Shown here: piece by piece, positions 1-8,999 of the stretch
How the letters are laid out: every line of letters starts with the position of its first letter
Numbering within the stretch: the stretch's first letter is position 1
Source of the DNA: Chromera velia
Lineage: Eukaryota > Sar > Chromeraceae
Direction: 5' to 3'
Assembly (NCBI GenBank): GCA_018398765.1
Contig: JAHBMJ010005915.1
Location: 5,001-39,174 of the forward strand
Length of the DNA: 34,174 bases
Translations under genes and position numbers: made by a program
The notes under the pieces: generated by a model
What the model was told of the DNA's origin: nothing
The model's database searches: none
What the model saw: only the letters and a program-made list of their open reading frames with translations

Positions 1-95
1 GCCTCGGCAGACTTGTTTAATGCAAGGTCGAGTCCTTGGATTCCCAAAATCTGGGTCTCTCTCCTGTAGTGCCCAGCGTTCCTCTGATGAACCCT

Positions 96-392
96 CTAGA
101 GGTGGAGGTTGGCGTGTGTGGTGACCAGCAAGTCATGGTGCGGCTGGGTGAGACGGTTTGAAATTCTCTTCTCAGAGTAAACCTGGTCGTAGAGAGAGAA
201 CCCCCGCTCACAGACTCCCGCCGCGTTAACAGCCTGAAAGACCTCCGTGGTGAGGGAGGCGTTTTTGGGGGCTGCTTCCATAAGATCGTCCCGGCGCCAC
301 CAGGAGAGGTTGTCCACCTTGTCGGCAATGAGCTTCAGGGCTGCGATGTTGGCGCGCTCAAAAATTAAAAATGTGTGCTTCTTGCTTCAGGC
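96..392 (-). pseudogene. hAT-like transposase, C-terminal dimerisation region (fragment)
   Basis: This minus-strand frame reads into the left part of the window and ends at a stop at position 96. It contains a tryptophan pair in LSWWRRDD, then AGVCERGFSLYDQVYSEKR, then LVTTHANLHL. The order 'WW ... A.CER.FS....V.S.KR.RL ... LV..H.NL.L' is the signature of the hAT-family C-terminal dimerisation domain of cut-and-paste DNA transposases. The frame is open from about 392 (TGA upstream) to 96. The catalytic core that should lie upstream on the minus strand (higher coordinates) is not recognisable beyond 400, so this is probably a broken copy, or the last exon of a gene whose earlier exons I cannot see. 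The element's terminal inverted repeat would lie left of position 96 or outside the window. Family call is fairly sure; functional status is not. Confidence 0.68.
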
Positions 393-902
393 TGTATTTT
401 GTTGCAGTGCGCGCTGGACCTCAACAGAAATTTCAACCCGGTCGGGCACAGGGCTTCACTAAAATCGCTGACGCTTTTTCCCAGAATTTTTGGCACGATG
501 TCCGACGTCCTCTCCTCTCGTTACCTCAGGCTTAAGCAGCTCTCACATGTAGCTTGCAGAGAGTACCAGTCAAAGAGACAGGAGTTTCAAAAAATGTTTG
601 AAAGTAAGGGGTACCTGCAAGTTGCTGTGAAGAGTATTGCTCCTCGGTATAAGTGAATCATCATCGATTCGTCTGATGATGAATCGAATGAGAGGTACCA
701 CTTCCGTTGGCCTCATGAGGTGGAGGTGGAGTGTCTGTATTGTAAGCAGATGCGACACTGTCATCCCCAAAACTATACAGTTAAGCTGAAGAGGGGGCGT
801 CGCAGCCTGTACTGCCTTGCGCCACTCCAACGTCATCTACAAGGACATCGTTGCCCTGGATTTCCTCTGCCCCTCGACTTCAACATAGAAAACCTCATCT
901 AA
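375..902 (+). pseudogene. unrecognised decayed ORF with a Cys/His zinc-finger-like segment
   Basis: One plus-strand frame is open from 375 to 902 apart from a single TGA at 654-656. After the stop it encodes an acidic stretch (IDSSDDES) and then VECLYCKQMRHCHP followed about 27 residues later by LQRHLQGHRC. The spacing C-x2-C ... H-x3-H is reminiscent of a BED-type zinc finger as found in transposases, but there are extra Cys/His residues and the fit is loose. It lies opposite in strand to the hAT-like fragment just to its left, so it is not simply the N-terminus of that transposase. The first half (SKRQEFQKMFESKGYLQVAV) is not recognised. It could be a remnant of a second element. Confidence 0.3.
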
Positions 903-956
903 GGACCCAAGAGGTGGAACAAAAACCTTGTATTCCTGTGGTTCAACGGTGGTTGA

Positions 957-1780
957 AAGGCTTCACTTGAAGCCATCTTTTTCTCTAATTTATGTTTACT
1001 ATAAAAACATAATGAACACTTACTGAAACACTAGTAAAAAGTTACTAAAAACATAAAAAAAAATAGGTTTTAAGTTACAATAAATTAAGTAGCCTAAAAC
1101 TTAGCTTAAAAGCTTATAAAAAGGTAGTGGGACGAGCGGCAGGCGGCCCGTCCAACTTAGTGAAGGAGAGCAGGGCGGGCTGCTCGAACTGTACTGTACT
1201 GTACTGTACTAGTTTTGCCTCTACACTGTACTGTACTAGTGCAACTATGGCAGTTATCCAAACAGAGGTCATGTGTCTTCAATATGTTGTGTCGACTTGG
1301 AAGATTGATGCTCTCACAGGCAGAGAAGCGAGACATTCCATACAGTGGATGGATTTGATAAAATCGTGCATATTTGAAATTGTTTGAAGTTTTGCTTGCG
1401 CGTGCAAAAAACATAAAGAGACTCATTGTAACAGAAAAAAATGTCATTTTCTTTGCCTTGGTCAGGCGTATTACTAATACAGTGCGTGTGGCTCACTCCA
1501 GCAGGGACCCATTTGCGAAACTCAGTCTGGACATCGGGAGAAGGTTTCGGGATGGAATCTGATGCTGCACGAAAGATTTCAGCCGATCTTAGAATTGTTG
1601 CAGTAGTGGTCGTCGGCTTTTTTACTATTGGCAGCAATGATTCTCTCTGCCGAGATGATTCTTTCTGTAAGCGAGGAAAGTGACGGATGGATACGTGGTA
1701 AAAGAGGATCAGGCATGATCTGGTTTACTGATAGTTTGTTGTGGCTTCAGATGTAAAAAACGTTCCATACAATACTTAAA
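957..1780. other. AT-rich stretch with a GTACT repeat, no gene seen
   Basis: This stretch has no recognisable coding sequence. It opens with a short palindrome (GGCTTCA-CT-TGAAGCC, 959-974), continues with an AT-rich tract of short A and T runs to about 1120, and then has two clusters of the pentamer GTACT (about 1189-1211 and 1227-1240). The ORFs here are short and lack similarity that I can recognise. Confidence 0.5.
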
Positions 1781-2106
1781 ATCGGTCGGGAAGGTCGCCC
1801 GCCGTCAATGACAGAAGCGTATATATACACAGAGGAATACACTCAATCGCCAATATCGGAAAGGACAGTCTTTCCCGCTGATAGTTGTATATACAGAGAT
1901 ACCAGTACCATCGGTATGCAGCAATGTCGCTGAGTTCCATAGTGAGGTACTCACCTTTTTTTCCCATCTGTGGCGTTGCTGTTGTCTGTTTACGAGACGT
2001 CGATCTGCATATTTTGATAAAGACAGCATGTGGGGAGGGGAAGATGAAGTAGTCGCAAGAAGGGATAGGGTCCAGAGCAGTTGAAACAGACAGAAGTTTA
2101 CTGACT

Positions 2107-2337
2107 CTACTTTGTCTTAAACCGTTGTCGGTCACGTTCTTGCCTTTCCAAACGGAGAAAGTCTTCATAGGCTTTCGTGTCGGAATGAGAGATTGACCGA
2201 CCGGTCTTTAAGGTGTGCTGAATTCTTTTTTCGAAGGCCTCAATCTTTTTAGACTGCGCAAGACGGTCTCTTTTTTCTGGGGTCAGATTGTTTCTGAGTC
2301 TCCTCAAACGCGAGTACTCTTTTTGATTGATAACTTA
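2107..2337 (-). pseudogene. unrecognised charged, helix-rich ORF remnant
   Basis: A minus-strand frame of about 75 codons is bounded by TAA at both ends and has no convincing ATG. It is rich in Arg, Lys, Glu and Gln (for example LTPEKRDRLAQSKKIEAFEK and FLRLERQERDRQRFKTK), the composition of a helical or coiled-coil tail. Length and composition differ from the noise ORFs around it, which suggests real former coding sequence, possibly the C-terminus of a mobile-element protein. No family is recognised and no start can be assigned. Confidence 0.25.
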
Positions 2338-2790
2338 AATCAGAATCGTACATATATAGTCGGTATAAAATGCCCGAAAGTGTCTGACCTTTGTATACTG
2401 TAAATGAGGAGATGAAGAGTCCAAAAAAGATGAAAGCGCGTCAAACCGATCATACACAACACCGCAAAACGCATATACAGAGCGCTTGCAAAAGTGTTTA
2501 TGTATGGAAAAGAGCACAGACATCTTGATACAAAAGTATATAATAAGAGAAGAATCTACGTTTGTTGTATATTGCACGTTCAGCTTATGTCCCACGGGCT
2601 CCGCCCTCCGAGGCTATTACAAGGATTTAAAGAAATTTAATTGCGTTGTAAGCGAAGCGGGTATCTTGAAATCTGCTGAGAAAATGTCTTCAGTGTATAT
2701 TTTGAGGGGATACATGGGTGCATGCGTATTGCGCGCCAAGGTATATTTCGGAATTTCGGATTTGCGTTACTATATGTGACGTCTCTGACT

Positions 2791-3002
2791 CTCTGATATA
2801 TCTTCTGGCAGTGACACGAGATAAAGATGAGATCATTGACTGGGTACCAGGACCTAAAGACCAGCCATACATGTATATATAGCATATCATAGCATCTAGT
2901 GATGCAGAAAATTTGTCGACGGTTGACTTTCACTCAGTTGTCGTTCACGCCAAGGATATGCCACGGTTACTACAAAAACGGGGAAGAGTCTTCAGTCCGT
3001 GA
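2791..3002 (+). pseudogene. unrecognised open frame upstream of the TAG-interrupted frame
   Basis: The frame used downstream at 3015-4847 is already protein-like here, for example LAVTRDKDEIIDWVPGPKD followed by a stop at about 2880 and then SSDAENLSTVDFHSVVVHAK, with TGA at 3000-3002. The composition looks coding, not random, but I do not recognise a family. It may be an upstream part of the same decayed protein. Confidence 0.22.
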
Positions 3003-3014
3003 CTGTGGGTCTAG

Positions 3015-4847
3015 CTGACAGAGAAAGAAACAGCACCGGATCCACGCAGGCAAGAGATGAGGGCCTCCGCTTCTTCCTCTAACTCCCCACCCACCTCTTT
3101 TGCTAGCAGCGCCTTTGGTGAGTCACACTGTAGAGATTGGTTTGTGGAGAAAAGTGGTTCTACGAGCAAGACACTTCCAGCAGAACAAAAAAACAACTTG
3201 CGGAGGCCGCAGATTGCGTAGACGGATTCCTGCGCGGTGAGGGGTTTGCACTGCGGGGCTACTGGTCAAAGGGTCCTGACCCGAAGGGTAGAGTAGGGAA
3301 GCGATAGAAAGTTTGAGATTTGAATACAGGAGAGGAGTGGTATCAACAAATGGTCAGGGGGGGACGAGAGTTTTTCTTCTCACTCCGTGCGCACTGGCAG
3401 ATGCAGGGGTTGGAGAAGAACGGAGAGCAAGGCAAAGATTTTTCCAGGTTTTTTGCTTGAGGGAGACGGATCAGAAATGTACCAGTAGATTCAGAATGAT
3501 ATGGTTAGCATGGTCATAGCAAGGGAGGAGTTGTTCAGGTTTTATGGACAAGTCAAACTGCAGAAGAAACTGCAGGCAGAAACGGTGGAGGAGAGAGTCC
3601 GTGTCTGTTGGGACTGTCTCAATGGTATTTTAGAGAGCTAGCTCGATGCGTCCGCGGTGGATGCAAAGAAACGTATTGCTGTGATGCTGAGAAAATTTCA
3701 GCAGAAAACTCTTACTCTTGAGGGCCTCGACGAGAAGGCTATTAATACAAAAGAGCATGAGAGAAAGTCAGAGTCAGAGAGCATGATGCAGGAAGTTGAA
3801 AGGCTGAGGGCCCAGTGCGCTTCGTATTTTTTCACTTCGTACACTGATCGTCTGATTCAGACTGCAGAGTTTATTTACGACAGTCTAGGGAAAAAACGGG
3901 GAGTGAAATGGCCGCCGCAGACTGAGAGACAAGTGTCCGTACTGAGAGACCTGCTTTGTGTGAAGGGGTTTTTCTCCACTGTACTGTGGATGTTCTCCCT
4001 TAGACCGGGGCTGACAGCCCTCCCCCAGCATGCGGAAGAAATCTTCTCCCGTTTAGACCTTAAGACAAAACGTTTGAAAGTCTTCGAGTATGAACGCTCA
4101 TGTAGGAGGGTTACAGCTGAAATTTTAACGTTGATAGTTAATTAGAACCGCCGTCTTACATACTTGTTTCCCCGGTGTGCCCCTTTTCAGTGGGGTATGA
4201 AAGGATTTCTCACTTCTGGTGCTGAGCGGCTACGGGAAAAAATGTAGTTGAGGAGAAGAACAAATCTGGACATAGCAGGAAAAGTCGTGACCGAGCTATT
4301 GCGTGCAGTCAAATTGAGCAGAGAGATACTGGAGGGGTTCAATACTTGTAGAGGGTTGGAGGGAGAAGGGGAAGCTATCGACTTCGCTCTGTGGTTTTGT
4401 GCGATTTTGAAGTGTTACGTGGACGTACAGGGCCCCAGAAACGTTGCTTGTGTCATTGATGGGTAGGGAGAGGCACACAAGATTTTAGGATCGTTTGAAA
4501 TGATAGAAAGTGTGAGAAAGGCGGAACGAGAAGCCTTTTCCTCCCCCGAGATGGCTGCAGATTTGGCACTCCTGTACGAGGATGCTCTGTCAACCTCAGT
4601 GTCAAGTGCTTTGTATGAGAATAGAAAATATAGTCTGAGGCGCCACCTCCATTGGAGAGCTATAAAGGCAGTAGAGGTGAGTCTGCACAATTCTAAGGTC
4701 TTTAAGAGATTGGAGAAAAGGGCATCAAAAGAAAGGCTGAGGGCTTTGAGAGTTTTGAGGCAGATGGAAAGGGAGTGGGAGAATGTAGAAGAAGTAGAAT
4801 GTGAAGAGCATGAGTGGGTAGAGGAGAAGAATGAGAAGGAGGCAGTC
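3015..4847 (+). pseudogene. long plus-strand frame interrupted mainly by TAG codons
   Basis: A single reading frame runs 611 codons from 3015 to 4847. Its interruptions are TAG at 3219, 3294, 3486, 3639, 4143, 4245 and 4464 and one TGA at 3321; it ends at TAA 4848-4850. The last 508 codons (3324-4847) contain five TAG and no TAA or TGA. The product is coding-like: helix-rich, charged, with segments such as VIAREELFRFYGQVKLQKKL, VDAKKRIAVMLRKFQQKT, KWPPQTERQVSVLRDLLCVK and a very acidic end (EEVECEEHEWVEEKNEKEAV). No domain is recognised, and neither polymerase nor integrase motifs are visible. The simplest reading is a decayed mobile-element protein in which CAG or TGG codons mutated to TAG. 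Stop-codon readthrough or reassignment is the alternative. The frame stays coding-like in composition beyond the TAA, to 5453. Confidence 0.45.
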
Positions 4848-4850
4848 TAA

Positions 4851-5453
4851 CGAACGTATCTTGTTCTGCTCATTCTGTATCTCGAGGCCGATTCACCCGA
4901 CAGGATTCCTTTCCTCAACCCTTTACCTGCTAAATCAGATTCCGAGCGTTCCTTTATGCAGTGCACTTTGTTAGAATGATTTTGTCGCCTTTTTTTGAAG
5001 AATAGAGAAGGGCAGATAGAAGAGGGGAGGGGGGGAGAGATTATAACGATCGTGGAGAAAAAAGAGAGAGATGAGGGTTCCTCACAGAGTCTCCAATCTC
5101 TCTCTCACCCCCCAACAGAACTTTCTCTGGTTTCTCTTTCACAGTTTTTGTATGAGCACATTCTGTCCTTCTCTCAAAGAGGCGTTGCACTTAATTACTC
5201 TCATAATTGCACGCAGGCCGTAGGAAAGCCTGCCAGTGAGGCAAAGTCAGCAGAGAATTCTCCCCCCAATGTATTAGAAAGCGGGTCTTGCTCTATTTGT
5301 TCTCCTTCTCTTTCTTTCTCTTCTCCCTACCACAACACACAAGGACCCTTGGCAGATTTCTCAAAGAGTCCCGCTACAGGGAGTGGGGTGGGAGTCTCAG
5401 AGCGGGACAGAACGTGCAAGCTCCTCCCCTCACTCAGACAGATAAAAAATTAA
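4851..5453 (+). pseudogene. continuation of the same frame, Ser-rich
   Basis: After TAA 4848-4850 the same frame continues to 5453 with only one stop (TGA 4977-4979). The encoded sequence is Ser/Pro/Glu-rich and low in complexity (for example SQSLQSLSHPPTELSLVSLS), so it could be a disordered tail of the same former protein or merely open by composition. No ATG or domain supports independent expression. Confidence 0.2.
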
Positions 5454-5712
5454 GTGGTTCCCTTTGTTGTGTGACAATTGTGGGAAGGAGACACCAAGTA
5501 AGTGTCAAGCACATTAATTGCAAGGAGTGCAAGGTGATAGTGTACTGTTCTTGCAAATGTTAGAAAGCCCACTGGAATCGGAGATGGGAAGGGCCTGGCG
5601 GGCAGAGCGATAGGAAGGTGATATCGGGAGGGGGCGGTCCTCGTCTGCGCGGCTGGCTTGCTAGCCATACGGGACCCCCTCCCAGGCCATGCGGAGCATG
5701 GTCCGGGTTTGT

Positions 5713-5734
5713 AGCACAGGGGGGGGGCCGTGCT
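5713..5734 (+). repeat. hairpin with G-tract loop
   Basis: AGCACAGG, then seven G, then CCGTGCT. The arms pair except for one bulged A, leaving a pure G loop. It is the first of a set of similar structures in the next 450 bases. Confidence 0.55.
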
Positions 5735-5998
5735 GCACGGTAGACCATTAAAGCATATTAAAGCTAGCCAGAAGGGCTCTGGACGAACAATTGCCCCCTG
5801 TAGAATGGCAACGACCCCCCCTTCTGGCCTTAACTTCATTTAACTTCGGAATTCGAATCGTATACCTCTAGCTGTAGACAGGTCTGGTTTGGTCTGGTTG
5901 CGCTTGGCTTGATACTCAGCTGTACTTGTCCTCTTAATATCGTGAAGGCTGAGCTAAAAAAGCGTAACACATACTAGAAAAAATTCCGTTGCCACGCT

Positions 5999-6160
5999 GC
6001 ACGGCCCAGCAGGGCCGTGCCGCGCGGAAGCCTTTTTTTGCGGCACGGGGGGGGGCCGTGCCACATGGCGAAGAGGCCCGGCAGGGCTGTGCCACGCGGA
6101 AGCCTTTTTTACGGCACGGAGGGGGGCCGTGTTGCCGCGCGGCGAAGCCGTGCGGCACGC
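5999..6160 (+). repeat. GC-rich tandem hairpin repeats with G-tract loops
   Basis: The stretch contains a perfect 9-bp hairpin (GCACGGCCC-AGCA-GGGCCGTGC, 5999-6020), a 7-bp hairpin with a seven-G loop (GGCACGG-G7-CCGTGCC, 6042-6062) and a related hairpin at 6115-6131 (CACGG/CCGTG around A and six G). A unit of about 71 bp beginning GCCGTGCC / GCTGTGCC and containing GCGGAAGCCTTTTTT recurs at 6014 and 6085. A run of ten C ends the block just after 6160. The ORFs running through it on both strands are by-products of the repeat composition. Confidence 0.6.
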
Positions 6161-6539
6161 CCCCCCCCCTTCCCATGCTAAAGGCATTTCACCCCCCTAT
6201 GCAGAGTGGTCGTTCCTCGATAAATGAGTTTGGGGGGGGAGGAGAAGAAAAGGGCACCAATGTGGGAGAGCCCTCTGATGGGTTTTCCCGACCTTTACCA
6301 TCAACGTCTGCTTCTTCCCCTATTGCTGAGTTGTTCCAGTGTTCTTCTACCCACAGAGCTTGTTGTAGCCTCTTGTGAGCGAACATGCTTGCAGTAACTG
6401 TTCTTGTCTCCAAGTCGTTCGCTGTTGGTGACATCTCTTCATCGCAAAGGGAGCTGAAAGAGGGGGTACCATCTCAGGAGAAGCTCAATAATAGTGAGCT
6501 GCTTAACAAAAGCCCTGGCCCGCCAATCATGTTAGGATG

Positions 6540-7310
6540 AAATGCTAAAACAAAACAAGAACCGTGCAAAAATGGTGATGTATGACCAACGTACTGTCAG
6601 ACTCTTAAACCTAGCCTTAAACACGCTCAAATACATAAACATCGTATTATGATTCATATATATATATATAATTCTAGAATCCTGTTAATCAAAAACTGCA
6701 AGTCTATGGCATATCTTTACCTAGAGATCTTTACGCTAATTTTTAAAGTGAACCTGTTTCTAGGCCCATTTTTAAACGTGTATGTACCTGCCAGTAATTC
6801 AAATTCTAGTTCAAATTCTAGTTTAAGTTCATGACTTCCTAGATGACTTTCAAGTAAACTTTATGCCTTGAACAGTTGAATCCTAGTTTGAACCTTTTTT
6901 TATAGGACTATATAATTAAGACTTTGTTCAAAATGATATTTGACATAAATTTTTGCATATAAATCCTCTGAGCAAAATGTTACACCGAAACTTACGTATA
7001 TACTAAGTTAAATTATAGTTAATATAATTTGCTGAGCACAAAACCTATTAATCAGTCAATCAATTTAACAATCAATCAATCAATCAATTTCATAAATTGT
7101 AATCCTATAATCGCTTTCAATATATGCTGGTGACAATTAAAGTATCACACGTATGTAATAATTGATGATACTAAAGAACTATAAGACATGATTTTATTAT
7201 TTATGAGTCTGATGATGATGATGAAGATAATAATGATGATGATGATGAGGTGACTTAACCCGCTAGCCATCGTGTACCAATAGCAAAGGGCAGTCTGAAC
7301 ATATATGTAT
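6540..7310. other. AT-rich spacer with simple repeats, no gene seen
   Basis: Base composition drops sharply to AT-rich. The stretch holds an (AT)n run near 6657-6671, two copies of TTCAAATTCTAG (near 6797-6822), a (CAAT)n run near 7070-7088 and (GAT)n runs near 7210-7250. No coding sequence or RNA gene is recognisable. Confidence 0.6.
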
Positions 7311-7862
7311 TGCTAGCCTAGGAGCGATCGCGAGAAAGCTCGCTCAGCGAGGCCACACTGAGTTGACCAGAAACTAGTAGCCCCGAGAAAACTAACGACA
7401 TTCGTTTCTCTTCAAGAGAAGTAAGAGACATTCCCTTGCCCCTCAGCCTCTTCCCGTCTTTTCCCGCCTGGGAGGCCCGCGTGGGTGATGGGTTCAAAGA
7501 AGACAAACCTGCAACATACAAAAGACCACCCCCTCAGCGGTCTTCTCCCTGGTCTTCTTCTTCCCCACATACGGCCAGCGAGACCATGGAAGGGCAACAA
7601 AACTAAAGGAGGGCAATCATGGAATTTATAGAGTTCATGCACCCCCCTCACCTCTACTTTCTCCCTCTCTCTCTTCACTCACCACCTAGAGAAAGGAAGA
7701 AAAAATAGAGGAGGACCAGAAAGACAAGAACCCTGCACTCCCCACAAAAACTACCTCCTCTATCTGAAGCCCTCCTTCCTCCCAATACCTCACACCTGTG
7801 TTATCGAGAAACGGTTTATCTTCTTTTCTGTTTGCTCTCTTACCCTCTCCTATATCTTTTTT

Positions 7863-8876
7863 CTACGTCATCCCTTCTTCACTTCCACCCCCTTCTGTAT
7901 CTGCTTCGGCCTTCCCTCCTCCTTTTCCTCTTGTATTCTTTTTCTTCCCTCTGCTGAACGCACCCCCCCCAGGCTGGTTCAAAATCTGAGGTGTCATCGT
8001 ATTTCTACGGCCTTCTGCTGTTAGGCATAAGGCTAAAGGCACTGCGGCAACAGAGCCGGCTGAGCGGGCAACCCCAGGGCTTGGCTGATCCCGATTGCAG
8101 AGTCTGATATGGGTTGGTTTGGCAGCCCGAGGGGCTGACGGAAGATTTGAGCTACTTGCCTTCGGCGGAGGTGTGAAGGGCCTAACAGACCCTTGGACAG
8201 AAGGCTGCGGGAATTGATTCATCCGTGGGGGTGGTGCGTTTGCAGAAGGCGAGGCTGGACCTTGTTCGAAGAGATGGTGTCGAACCTTCGCAGCCATGAG
8301 CTGCTGCTTGGTCTTTACCTTGCAAACAGTGAAAGAGACGGAGTAGGTCTCTGCTCTCAAGCCGCAGTGAAAGCTAGTAGGCTGAAAAAGTGAAGAGAAG
8401 TTCTGAGCACGACGACGGTCGATGAATTCGACCACGCAGCCCCCGGGAAAAGATTGAAATCCACAGAGGTCGAAGTACGGGTTGAAAAAGTCGTATTTTC
8501 CCTTGGAGCCCGAGACCGAAAGCATCAGCTGCCAGAAGAGGGACTGTTAGTTCAGAAAAGAAGCCCAGTCACGTTGCCGGTGCTCAGCTGGTTCGCAGCC
8601 GAGGTGGGGATCAAAACCGAGCAGTGCTCTCTTGTTTACGTTCTCTCTTCTCTTAAGCTTTTCCACGGAGAGACGAAGGGAAGAGAAATCTTGCTTGACT
8701 TCCTTTTCAAGAGACGAAAACTTTTCTTTCAGGGAGACGAGATCATTTGCTTGCTCAGCGTGAGCCTTTTGAACTGCCTCAACCTGAGTTGCAAGTAGGG
8801 CATTCTCTTCCCGAAAGGCTGTCCTAATCTGGAGCAACCAGCCTGGAGGCAACTCTTGCTGTGACCCATTTGCCAT
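7863..8876 (-). pseudogene. coiled-coil protein ORF with one in-frame TAA, possibly ORF1-like
   Basis: A minus-strand frame starts at a good ATG (8876, MANGSQQELPPGWLL) and runs about 337 codons to 7863, broken once by TAA at 8547-8549. Residues about 20-75 form a heptad-like coiled coil (for example KEKFSSLEKEVKQDFSSLRL), followed by KRRENVNKRALLGFDP, a segment containing VVEFIDRRRAQNFSSLF, and a Pro/Ser/Gly-rich basic tail. Coiled coil, then an RNA-binding-like segment, then a basic tail is the layout of ORF1 proteins of non-LTR retrotransposons, but this is architecture only, with no diagnostic motif. No reverse transcriptase follows downstream on the minus strand. A host gene with an assembly error or a retained stop is the alternative. 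Confidence 0.4.
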
Positions 8877-8999
8877 TTTCAAAGAGGAGACGGGAAGTTG
8901 AGAGACTGTTTGGAATTTGGGCTTATGGATCTCAGTAAAGAGGAGGCTGCATGAGTTCTGGGAGCTATCGCCAGGCTCAGCACTTTCAGGAGAATGAGA

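Noticed and set aside
5954-6378. Ala/Arg/Pro-rich ORFs on both strands over the GC-rich hairpin block
   Set aside because: They are open because of G and C runs, and the repeat structure explains them.
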